In this document: piece after piece, positions 7,292 to 13,666 of the stretch
How the letters are laid out: every line of letters begins with the position of its first letter
Position numbering within the stretch: position 1 is the stretch's first letter
Assembly: GCA_943331855.1 (NCBI GenBank)
Contig: CALQNE010000067.1
Location: forward strand, 1-13,666
DNA length: 13,666 nucleotides
Direction: 5' to 3'
Source: Bordetella parapertussis
Lineage (GTDB): Bacteria > Pseudomonadota > Gammaproteobacteria > Burkholderiales > Burkholderiaceae_B
Notes under the pieces: model-generated
What the model was told of the DNA's origin: nothing
Seen by the model: only the letters and a program-made list of their open reading frames with translations
The model's database searches: none
Made by a program: the position numbers and the translations under genes

Positions 7292-9658
7292 TTATTTGGC
7301 GGCTAGACGCTGCCAAGTATCAACAACGGTGTCAGGATTCAAAGACATCGACAAAATCCCTTCATCTTTAAGCCACTGCGCAAAGTCGGCGTGATCGCTG
7401 GGACCCTGACCACAAATCCCAACATACTTGCCTGCTTTAAGACACGCTCGAATCGCACGCGTCAGCATAAATTTAACGGCATCGTCACGCTCGTCAAAAT
7501 CAGTCGCCAAGAGCTCCATGCCTGAATCGCGGTCTAGTCCAAGTGTCAGTTGGGTCATATCGTTCGAACCAATCGAGAATCCATCAAAATGCTCAAGAAA
7601 CTCTTCAGCCAAAATGGCGTTAGACGGGACCTCGCACATCATGATCACGCGCAGACCATGTTCACCACGAACTAAACCGTGCCCAGCCAGCAACTTCACA
7701 ACACGCTCGGCCTGCTTGACCGTACGCACAAACGGCACCATGATTTCGACGTTGGTTAGTCCCATTTGTTCACGTACGCGTTTGAGTGCTTCACATTCCA
7801 TTTTGAAACACTCAGCGAAATCTTCTGAGATGTAACGTGAGGCACCTCTAAATCCTAGCATCGGATTTTCTTCTTCGGGTTCGTAGCGAGCACCGCCCAC
7901 CAATTTTCGATATTCGTTTGATTTGAAATCAGACAAACGTACGATCACAGTCTTTGGATAAAACGCAGCAGCAATTGTGGCGATACCATCAGCCAATTTT
8001 TCAATAAAAAATGCGCGAGGGCTTGCGTGACCACGTGCAGCCGACTCGACTGCAACTTTTAATTCAGTGTCGATATTTGGATAATCAAGCACTGCCTTAG
8101 GATGAATCCCAATATTGTTATTGATGATGAACTCTAGTCGCGCTAAGCCAACCCCGTGGTTTGGAATTTGTGAAAAGTCGAATGCGAGCTGGGGATTCCC
8201 GACATTCATCATGATCTTTAAACCGATCTCGGGCATCTGACCGCGACGCACCTCTTCAACCTCAGTTTCAATCAGGCCATCATAAATACGGCCCTCGTCA
8301 CCTTCAGCGCATGACACCGTCACGATTTGTGCTTCAAGCAAGCGGTCGGTCGCATCTCCGCAACCAACGACAGCAGGAATACCGAGTTCGCGCGCAATAA
8401 TCGCGGCATGACAAGTGCGACCACCACGATTTGTCACGATTGCAGAAGCACGTTTCATCACGGGCTCCCAGTTTGGATCTGTCATATCGGTCACCAGGAT
8501 GTCGCCCGCTTGAACCTGATCCATTTCTGAAAGGTCTGCCACAATACGCACACGTCCAGAACCGATTTTTTGACCAATTGCACGACCTGTAATCAACACC
8601 TTGCCCGTCGCTTTGAGGCGGTAGCGCAACTGGACATCGTGATTGCCTTGCTGCGACTTTACGGTCTCAGGGCGAGCCTGCAAAATATAAATCTTACCGT
8701 CGATCCCATCACGACCCCATTCGATATCCATGGGGCGTTGGTAGTGTTTTTCAATAATCACTGCATAGCGTGCGAGTTCAATGACTTCGTCGTCAGTCAG
8801 TGAAAAACGGTTGCGCTCTGAAACCGGCACATCGACCGTTCGCACAGCACGACCCTGAGGGCGCTCGGGGTCGAATTCCATTTTCAGTAATTTTGAACCG
8901 ATGCGTCGATTAACAATCGGGTAAAAACCTGAGGCCAAGGTTGGCTTGAAAACATAAAACTCGTCTGGATTGACCGCACCTTGCACGACGGTTTCGCCTA
9001 AACCATAGGATGAGGTAATGAACACAACATCCTCAAAGCCTGACTCAGTATCAAGTGTGAACATCACACCCGCACTGCCTTTATCAGAACGCACCATGCG
9101 CTGAATGCCAGCAGAAAGCGCAACATCAGCATGGGCATAGCCCTTATGCACGCGATAAGAAATCGCTCGGTCGTTATACAGCGATGCAAACACATGACGA
9201 ATCTTGTCGATCACGTCATCAAAGCCCACCACGTTGAGAAACGTTTCTTGCTGTCCTGCAAATGAGGCGTCAGGCAAATCTTCTGCTGTTGCGGACGAAC
9301 GCACGGCAAACGAGCCTTTGCCGTCTGCGTCTAGCTTCGCAAACGCGGTTTTGATGTCGTCGTTAAGCTGTTGAGGTAACGGCGCCTCGGTGATCCATTG
9401 GCGAATCTGAGCCCCCGCTGACGCTAGCTCGCGTACGTCTTCAGGGTTGAGTGTGCTTAAGCGGTCAGCAATGCGTCGATCCAGCCCCGTACCGGATAAA
9501 AAGTCGCGAAACGCTTGCGCCGTAGTGGCAAAGCCACCCGGAACGCGTACGCCAGCATCTGCGAGCTGGCTGATCATTTCGCCTAGTGAAGCGTTTTTCC
9601 CTCCAACCGAGTCAACATCCGTCATCCGGAGCTGCTCAAATGAAACAACATACGACAT
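7292..9658 (-). CDS. ppsA: Phosphoenolpyruvate synthase
   Basis: The 788-residue enzyme converts pyruvate, ATP and water to phosphoenolpyruvate, AMP and phosphate, feeding gluconeogenesis. In order: N-terminal ATP-grasp pyruvate/phosphate dikinase domain ([11 protein letters not shown] near 18-28, [21 protein letters not shown] near 117-137), the swivelling phosphohistidine domain with GGRTCHAAI (catalytic H417 and T415 two residues before it), and the C-terminal PEP-binding barrel with [13 protein letters not shown] and a CGQGPSD motif (C749). Length is close to the 792 residues of E. coli. An in-frame ATG at 9676 would place the AAAGGTGA ribosome binding site inside the gene, so ATG 9658 is chosen. 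T415 is the expected target of the divergently encoded PpsR. The gene ends at an intrinsic terminator. Confidence 0.97.
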   Translation of the reverse strand: MSYVVSFEQLRMTDVDSVGGKNASLGEMISQLADAGVRVPGGFATTAQAFRDFLSGTGLDRRIADRLSTLNPEDVRELASAGAQIRQWITEAPLPQQLNDDIKTAFAKLDADGKGSFAVRSSATAEDLPDASFAGQQETFLNVVGFDDVIDKIRHVFASLYNDRAISYRVHKGYAHADVALSAGIQRMVRSDKGSAGVMFTLDTESGFEDVVFITSSYGLGETVVQGAVNPDEFYVFKPTLASGFYPIVNRRIGSKLLKMEFDPERPQGRAVRTVDVPVSERNRFSLTDDEVIELARYAVIIEKHYQRPMDIEWGRDGIDGKIYILQARPETVKSQQGNHDVQLRYRLKATGKVLITGRAIGQKIGSGRVRIVADLSEMDQVQAGDILVTDMTDPNWEPVMKRASAIVTNRGGRTCHAAIIARELGIPAVVGCGDATDRLLEAQIVTVSCAEGDEGRIYDGLIETEVEEVRRGQMPEIGLKIMMNVGNPQLAFDFSQIPNHGVGLARLEFIINNNIGIHPKAVLDYPNIDTELKVAVESAARGHASPRAFFIEKLADGIATIAAAFYPKTVIVRLSDFKSNEYRKLVGGARYEPEEENPMLGFRGASRYISEDFAECFKMECEALKRVREQMGLTNVEIMVPFVRTVKQAERVVKLLAGHGLVRGEHGLRVIMMCEVPSNAILAEEFLEHFDGFSIGSNDMTQLTLGLDRDSGMELLATDFDERDDAVKFMLTRAIRACLKAGKYVGICGQGPSDHADFAQWLKDEGILSMSLNPDTVVDTWQRLAAK

Positions 9659-9663
9659 GAAAG

Positions 9664-9671
9664 TCACCTTT
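9664..9671 (-). promoter_or_regulatory. Ribosome binding site deciding the ppsA start
   Basis: AAAGGTGA on the minus strand ends 5 bases before the ATG at 9658. It lies within the reading frame of the alternative ATG at 9676, which argues that 9658 is the true start. Confidence 0.8.
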
Positions 9672-9688
9672 AACAATATAAGAAAGCG

Positions 9689-9723
9689 AGTTTGGTCAGC
9701 ATGCTCAACATGCTGACCAAACT
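9689..9723 (-). repeat. Perfect 15-bp inverted repeat in the ppsA leader
   Basis: AGTTTGGTCAGCATG (9689-9703) is followed by a 5-base spacer (CTCAA) and its exact reverse complement (9709-9723). It sits between the predicted ppsA promoter and the ppsA ribosome binding site, ending 17 bases from the latter. In RNA it would form a very stable hairpin. The sequence after it on the minus strand (CTCGCTTTCTTAT from 9691 down) is not a clean T tract, so it is not a standard terminator. It could be a repressor operator, an mRNA-stabilising 5' hairpin or an attenuation element. The sequence does not decide among these. Confidence 0.8.
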
Positions 9724-9797
9724 GGCCTTACTTGCTAAAGATTTTTGACCTAAATGGCATCAAAATACCGCAAATAAATCCTAAATTGCTGCACCGC

Positions 9798-9805
9798 ATT
9801 ATACT
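9798..9805. promoter_or_regulatory. Overlapping divergent -10 elements for ppsA (minus) and ppsR (plus)
   Basis: The 8-base stretch ATTATACT reads TATAAT on the minus strand (9798-9803, a perfect -10) and TATACT on the plus strand (9800-9805, 5 of 6). The minus-strand -35 at 17-base spacing (9821-9826, TCCAGA) matches only 3 of 6, and I see no good plus-strand -35. This would give a ppsA leader of about 130 bases and a ppsR leader of about 24 bases. Weak -35 boxes suggest that an activator may be needed, or that the promoter is elsewhere. Confidence 0.45.
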
Positions 9806-9835
9806 ACTCACAAATAGCATTCTGGACATCTTTTA

Positions 9836-10672
9836 ATGATAAGCCCCAGCTCTGAGCGTACCGTATTTATTATTTCGGATGGAACAGGAATTACGGCTGA
9901 GACCTTCAGCCATTCAGTCTTGTCACAATTCGATTCTGTCAGTTTTAAGCAAGTTCGGATGCCCTTTGTGGATACGGTTGAGAAAGCAGACGGGGTCGTG
10001 AGTCGTATTAACCGCTGCGCGGTCGATCAGGGCAACCAACCTATCGTCTTCACAACGCTCGTAAACCCAGAAATCTTGGCCCGCGTTAAATCAGCAAACG
10101 CCCTATTTCTGGATTTATTCGGTGCTTTTGTCGAACCACTTGAGCAGAATCTTGGCGTTAAATCGAGTCATTCGATTGGAAAATCGCATTTGTCGGTGAG
10201 TTCAAATGCGTACCGGGATCGCATCGAAGCCATTAACTTCAGCCTCGCGCATGATGACGGCCAATTTGTGCGCGACTTATCGCAGGCAGACGTGATCTTG
10301 ATCGGAGTATCACGTTGCGGGAAAACACCCACCAGTCTGTATCTCGCCATGCAGTACGGAATTAAGGCTGCAAACTTCCCCCTCATCCCTGAAGATTTTG
10401 AACGAAATGCGTTGCCAAGCACGTTATCTCAATTCAAAAAGAAACTTTTCGGACTCACGATTCAGCCTGAGCGGCTCACAGAGGTGCGCTATGAACGGCG
10501 CCCAGACAGCGTCTATGCCTCTCTTGCGCAGTGTCGTCACGAGGTCGCCGAGGCCGAGCGCCTGATGCGACGTGATTCAATCCCCATGCTCTCGACCACC
10601 ACAAAATCAATCGAAGAGATCTCAACGACCGTGCTGCAAGAGGTTGGGCTCGATAAACACTCAGCGTATTAA
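9836..10672 (+). CDS. ppsR: PEP synthase regulatory protein (bifunctional kinase/pyrophosphorylase)
   Basis: The 278-residue protein belongs to the DUF299 family. In E. coli, PpsR inactivates PpsA by ADP-dependent phosphorylation of the threonine two residues before the catalytic histidine and reactivates it by phosphate-dependent dephosphorylation. Visible are the N-terminal [14 protein letters not shown] segment (about 10-23) and the P-loop GVSRCGKT (157-164), followed by [18 protein letters not shown]. Length equals the family norm (277 in E. coli). It is divergent from its presumed substrate ppsA. The Shine-Dalgarno before ATG 9836 is weak, and an in-frame stop at 9815-9817 leaves no other ATG upstream. 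It converges on the methyltransferase gene with a 4-base gap. Confidence 0.97.
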   Translation: MISPSSERTVFIISDGTGITAETFSHSVLSQFDSVSFKQVRMPFVDTVEKADGVVSRINRCAVDQGNQPIVFTTLVNPEILARVKSANALFLDLFGAFVEPLEQNLGVKSSHSIGKSHLSVSSNAYRDRIEAINFSLAHDDGQFVRDLSQADVILIGVSRCGKTPTSLYLAMQYGIKAANFPLIPEDFERNALPSTLSQFKKKLFGLTIQPERLTEVRYERRPDSVYASLAQCRHEVAEAERLMRRDSIPMLSTTTKSIEEISTTVLQEVGLDKHSAY

Positions 10673-10691
10673 CAAACTAGGCTTTAGTTTG
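10673..10691. terminator. Weak candidate bidirectional hairpin at the ppsR / methyltransferase junction
   Basis: CAAACTA (10673-10679) and TAGTTTG (10685-10691) form a 7-bp AT-rich stem around GGCTT. It starts right after the ppsR stop and includes the stop codon of the converging gene. There is no long T tract on either side, so termination activity is doubtful. Confidence 0.25.
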
Positions 10692-11459
10692 ATGTTGCCG
10701 ACGTTGTTCAAACAAACAAATTGCGGCCGCCGCCGTCACATTGAGAGACTCGGCACCCTGCAACTCATGCTCGATCCGCACTCTGACCGACGCTTTTTCA
10801 ATTAAGGAAGCGTCAACCCCCTGCCCTTCATTACCAAACACCCAAGCGCAATGCGCGGGTAAAGCAGTTGCAAAAAGATCTTGCGCGGCATTCAGCGTGG
10901 TGACCACCAGCGGGACCTCAAGCGTTGCAAGCATTGCATTAATGTCGATTTGTTCGTGCAGTCGCAGTGCAAAGTGCGCACCTTGCCCACTGCGCAAGAC
11001 GCGAGGCGACCAAAGTGTGGCTGTACCCGTCGTTGCAAATACGCGCTTAATGCCGGCTGCAGCACAGGTGCGCAGCAAGGTGCCAACATTGCCTGGGTCT
11101 TGAATTCGATCAAGAATTACGACCGACTCTTTCACCCGCATTGGTAGAGTATCTACTTTAGGCTGAACGACAAAGAGCACGCCTTGGTTCGTATTAAAAC
11201 TCGACAGACCACCCAGCAAAGTTCCAGACATGGTCAGACACACTTCAGGTGGTAATTTGTCGATCAACTCAATTAATTGGGGTTCTTGAATTCGATCCAT
11301 GTCAAAGATCGCGTACTGCGGTGGGCGTCCGACACCCAGCCATGACTCACACAAATGAATACCATCCAGAATGACCGGCTCGCCCCTTCGACCCGCACTT
11401 GACTGCCATTTGTACAACTGTTTAAACAACGGGTTCGAACGAGATTCAATATGTTTCAA
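10677..11459 (-). CDS. TrmH/SpoU family RNA 2'-O-ribose methyltransferase
   Basis: This 260-residue protein has the SpoU substrate-binding domain (about 5-95) and the knotted SPOUT catalytic domain. The three SpoU motifs are seen: [16 protein letters not shown] (motif 1, about 116-131, with N124 and R130), WVFGNEGQG (motif 2, about 206-214) and [11 protein letters not shown] (motif 3, about 237-247). It transfers a methyl group from S-adenosylmethionine to a ribose in rRNA or tRNA; the target site is not recognisable. The preferred start is TTG 11459, overlapping the rnhB stop as TTGA, with GGAG 5 bases upstream, so that the protein begins [12 protein letters not shown] as in relatives. The ATG at 11513 would lie deep in rnhB. 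It is the last gene of the lpxA-lpxB-rnhB unit here. Confidence 0.9.
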   Translation of the reverse strand: MKHIESRSNPLFKQLYKWQSSAGRRGEPVILDGIHLCESWLGVGRPPQYAIFDMDRIQEPQLIELIDKLPPEVCLTMSGTLLGGLSSFNTNQGVLFVVQPKVDTLPMRVKESVVILDRIQDPGNVGTLLRTCAAAGIKRVFATTGTATLWSPRVLRSGQGAHFALRLHEQIDINAMLATLEVPLVVTTLNAAQDLFATALPAHCAWVFGNEGQGVDASLIEKASVRVRIEHELQGAESLNVTAAAAICLFEQRRQHQTKA

Positions 11460-12073
11460 CACGACTCCAATAAGCGTCGCACCGGCGCAAAGCTGCGGCG
11501 ATGTGCAGGACAAGGACCAAACTCTTTTAAACGTGCCATATGCAACGCGGTTCCGTAACCTTTGTGCAGATTAAACCCGTACGACGGATAAAGCCCATGC
11601 AAACGCATTAAATCTGCATCACGCGCGGTCTTGGCCAAAATCGATGCGGCTGAAATGGCAGGCACCAACGCGTCACCTTTAATCACGGTCTGTACCCGGC
11701 AGTTTAAACGCGGTGCCTGATTGCCATCCACCCAGGCTAATTGAGGAGCAATCTTCAAGCCAAGCACTGCTCGCTGCATAGCCAGAAGTGTGGCCTGCAG
11801 GATATTCATTTGATCGATTTCCTCGACACTTGCAAGCGCAACGCACCACGCTAACGCGCGCTGCTGAATCAGAGGAGCAAGCGCATCGCGCCGCTTCTCG
11901 GTCAACACTTTTGAGTCGGCCAATCCGTCTATCGGCTGAGTGGGATCAAGAATCACCGCAGCCGCATATACGTCACCCGCAAGCGGGCCGCGCCCCGCCT
12001 CGTCGACACCAGCACAAAATTCGGCACTCTGATCCACACTAACAAAAAGACTTGGCTGCGTTGAGCGGCTCAT
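11456..12073 (-). CDS. rnhB: Ribonuclease HII
   Basis: The 205-residue enzyme cleaves RNA in RNA-DNA hybrids and starts removal of ribonucleotides embedded in DNA. The type 2 RNase H active site is complete: D24 and E25 in [13 protein letters not shown]116 in WVDGN and D134 in KGD. The ADSK motif (52-55), [14 protein letters not shown] (141-154) and HKGYGT are also conserved. Length is usual. The ATG at 12073 overlaps the lpxB stop by one base (TGATG), and its stop overlaps the start of the downstream methyltransferase gene. The lpxA-lpxB-rnhB order is common in proteobacteria. Confidence 0.97.
   Translation of the reverse strand: MSRSTQPSLFVSVDQSAEFCAGVDEAGRGPLAGDVYAAAVILDPTQPIDGLADSKVLTEKRRDALAPLIQQRALAWCVALASVEEIDQMNILQATLLAMQRAVLGLKIAPQLAWVDGNQAPRLNCRVQTVIKGDALVPAISAASILAKTARDADLMRLHGLYPSYGFNLHKGYGTALHMARLKEFGPCPAHRRSFAPVRRLLESC
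11465..11468 (-). promoter_or_regulatory. Ribosome binding site deciding the TTG start of the methyltransferase gene
   Basis: GGAG on the minus strand lies 5 bases before TTG 11459 but only 2 bases before the in-frame GTG at 11462. The spacing favours TTG. Confidence 0.6.
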
Positions 12074-13326
12074 CAGATATTCCCCTGAATCTTTGGAATA
12101 CCTTCCTGCGCAATTTGTAAAATAACTTCAGCTGCCCGAGTCGCTGTATCGCAACGTAACGAGTGGTGCAACTCATGAAATCTAGCCACAATCTGGCTTG
12201 CCTGCCGTTCGTTCATCAGTTTCTCGTACACGGCAGCGGCAAGCCCTTCTGGGGTCGCATCTTCTTGAATCAGCTCTGGCACGACCGAATCATTCAACAA
12301 CACATTTGGTAAACCCACCCAAGGTACATATGGTCTTTGTTGACCAGATTTCCAGGCCATCACGCGGCGCACCCAGGGCGAAACCGCATAAGAAATCACC
12401 ATCGGCCTTTTGAATAATGCAGTTTCTAACGTCGCCGTACCACTTGCCACGAGCGCAACATCGCAGGCCTCGAGCGCCTCCCAGGCGACAGGTCGTTTCT
12501 GTATGGCAGGTGCGTGAGCCTTGTGCGTATTCGACGGGACGCTCTCGTTTTTTGGCGGCTGATCAGAGGTCAAAATGTGCAAATTATCGATCGGATTATT
12601 TTGCAAAATACTGTTGAACTCAGCTAAACGCGCTGCATTGACCATCGGCACGAGTACCTGTAACTGAGGATCACGCTTTTGTAATCGCTGCACAGCTTGT
12701 AGAAAGCGGGGTGCAATCCATTTAATTTCAGAGGCGCGACTGCCCGGCAGCATCGCTAATACGCGCGCGTGTTGATCAAGTCCTAAGCGGCGACGGGCCG
12801 CAAGTTTGTCAGGCTCTTGGGGAATCGCGTCTGCAAGCGGATGCCCGACAAAGGTGACCGGGATTTTTTCTTTTTGATAGATCGCTTCTTCAAAAGGAAA
12901 CATCACCAGCATATGTGAAACAGCTTGTCTGATGAAGTGAATGCGCTCGTACCGCCACGCCCAAATGGATGGGCTCACTAAATGAACCGTTGGGATACCC
13001 GCGGTCTTCAGTTTATGTTCTAGACGCAGATTGAAGTCTGGTGCATCGATGCCAAGAAACACCTTGGGCGGTTCAGCTAGCCAACGATTTTTGACATCGA
13101 AATACGTGCGAAGCAAGGTCGGGATCTGTTTGAGCGCATCTAAATAACCAAACACGGTCAAAGCCTGCATCGGATGCCAAAGCTCAAGCCCTTGCTGCAA
13201 CAACTGAGGCCCCCCAATGCCTTGGGCCAACACCTGAGGATCTGCTTGTTGGACACCCGCCAGAACTCTTGCCGCGATCAAATCACCCGAAGGTTCGCCC
13301 GCAACGAGCCCAAGCCGCCAAGTCAT
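12073..13326 (-). CDS. lpxB: Lipid-A-disaccharide synthase
   Basis: LpxB condenses UDP-2,3-diacylglucosamine with lipid X to form the lipid A disaccharide at the inner membrane surface. Visible are the N-terminal GEPSGD motif (residues 10-15), GIDAPDFNL (92-100), SPSIWAWR (118-125), the FVGHPLAD loop (159-166), LPGSRASE (193-200) and the C-terminal [11 protein letters not shown] (294-304). At 417 residues it is longer than E. coli LpxB (382). Much of the excess is a polar, proline-rich stretch at about residues 254-279 between a strand of the C-terminal domain and the helix leading to DVALVASGT. The insertion is in frame and uncorrupted. The ATG at 13326 overlaps the lpxA stop as ATGA. Confidence 0.97.
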   Translation of the reverse strand: MTWRLGLVAGEPSGDLIAARVLAGVQQADPQVLAQGIGGPQLLQQGLELWHPMQALTVFGYLDALKQIPTLLRTYFDVKNRWLAEPPKVFLGIDAPDFNLRLEHKLKTAGIPTVHLVSPSIWAWRYERIHFIRQAVSHMLVMFPFEEAIYQKEKIPVTFVGHPLADAIPQEPDKLAARRRLGLDQHARVLAMLPGSRASEIKWIAPRFLQAVQRLQKRDPQLQVLVPMVNAARLAEFNSILQNNPIDNLHILTSDQPPKNESVPSNTHKAHAPAIQKRPVAWEALEACDVALVASGTATLETALFKRPMVISYAVSPWVRRVMAWKSGQQRPYVPWVGLPNVLLNDSVVPELIQEDATPEGLAAAVYEKLMNERQASQIVARFHELHHSLRCDTATRAAEVILQIAQEGIPKIQGNI

Positions 13327-13666
13327 GGGCGGATAATGCCTCGAGCACTTGTATCAAGAAAATCAAGCATCACTTGTAACGCAGGTGCAACCGCCGGCTC
13401 TTGCGCTTGCCGCTCACGCATCTGACTGCGCGCGTCGTCAAGCGATAGCCCGCGACGATAGATCAACTTGTATGCATCGCGCAGTGCGCTAATCGCCTCA
13501 GGCGAAAAGCCCCGCCGTTTTAAGCCTTCAACATTAACGCCAACAGGCACGCAGGGGTTTCCGGACCCCATCACATAGGGTGGCACATCCATGTGTAACG
13601 CACTTTGCCCACCCGTCATGCTGTGTGCACCAATCCGTCCAAACTGATGGACTGCAGCCAGGCCAC
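13323..13666 (-). CDS. lpxA: UDP-N-acetylglucosamine acyltransferase (LpxA), partial, N-terminus beyond the right edge
   Basis: The 113 visible C-terminal residues continue to the window edge without a start being required. They match LpxA, the first enzyme of lipid A synthesis. Seen are GLAAVHQFGRIGAHSMTGG from the left-handed beta-helix, DVPPYVMGSGNP and the strongly conserved VGVNVEGLKRRGFS leading into the helical C-terminal domain ending RGIIRP. The histidine of VHQF corresponds to H160 of E. coli LpxA; the GNHATP of E. coli reads GNPCVP here. The catalytic H125 region is outside the window. The stop overlaps the lpxB start (ATGA). Confidence 0.96.
   Translation of the reverse strand, partial: GLAAVHQFGRIGAHSMTGGQSALHMDVPPYVMGSGNPCVPVGVNVEGLKRRGFSPEAISALRDAYKLIYRRGLSLDDARSQMRERQAQEPAVAPALQVMLDFLDTSARGIIRP

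Noticed and set aside
7428..7835. 135-codon plus-strand open frame opposite ppsA
   Set aside because: Antisense shadow of the conserved PpsA C-terminal domain, with a serine/arginine-rich translation typical of such shadows.
12490..12567. Frameshift or pseudogene in lpxB
   Set aside because: The extra segment is in frame, and conserved motifs continue intact on both sides to a normal stop overlapping rnhB.
1..13666. Mobile element, prophage, defence island or CRISPR array
   Set aside because: No transposase, integrase, repeat-spacer pattern or att-like direct repeats were seen. All genes are recognised core functions in tight operons.

Overview
This window is ordinary core chromosome of a betaproteobacterium, most likely Burkholderiales and possibly Alcaligenaceae-like. 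The evidence is the gene set and order (lpxA-lpxB-rnhB-SpoU methyltransferase beside the divergent ppsR/ppsA pair, then smpB/ratA/rnfH, then mltG-tmk-holB), the protein sequences, and a base composition of roughly 50% GC judged by eye. Genes are packed tightly: the longest stretch without a gene is the 177 bases between ppsA and ppsR. I see no mobile element, CRISPR array, tRNA or rRNA. Fifteen-gene content, left to right, is as follows.

Left part (1-3527). A minus-strand operon runs mltG -> tmk -> holB with stop/start overlaps of 4 bases at both junctions. It covers peptidoglycan strand cleavage, dTMP phosphorylation and the DNA polymerase III clamp-loader subunit delta'. holB runs off the left edge. 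The Fe-S/folate protein gene ygfZ is divergent from mltG.

Middle part (3559-7226). Converging on ygfZ is a minus-strand group ratA -> rnfH (ratB) -> acyl-CoA dehydrogenase -> 3-hydroxyisobutyryl-CoA hydrolase. The last two genes overlap and resemble the valine (isobutyryl-CoA) degradation branch. smpB, the trans-translation protein, is divergent from ratA.

Centre right (7227-10672). ppsA (phosphoenolpyruvate synthase, minus strand) ends at a good intrinsic terminator. Its regulator gene ppsR (plus strand) is divergent. The intergenic region between them holds overlapping -10 hexamers for the two strands and a perfect 15-bp inverted repeat in the presumed ppsA leader. This is the most notable non-coding structure in the window.

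Right part (10677-13666). A minus-strand operon runs lpxA (partial) -> lpxB -> rnhB -> TrmH/SpoU RNA methyltransferase, each gene overlapping the next. The methyltransferase most likely starts at a TTG codon. LpxB carries an extra, polar, proline-rich segment.

I found no convincing novel system. The observations below are mainly regulatory structure, start-site corrections and modest protein oddities.
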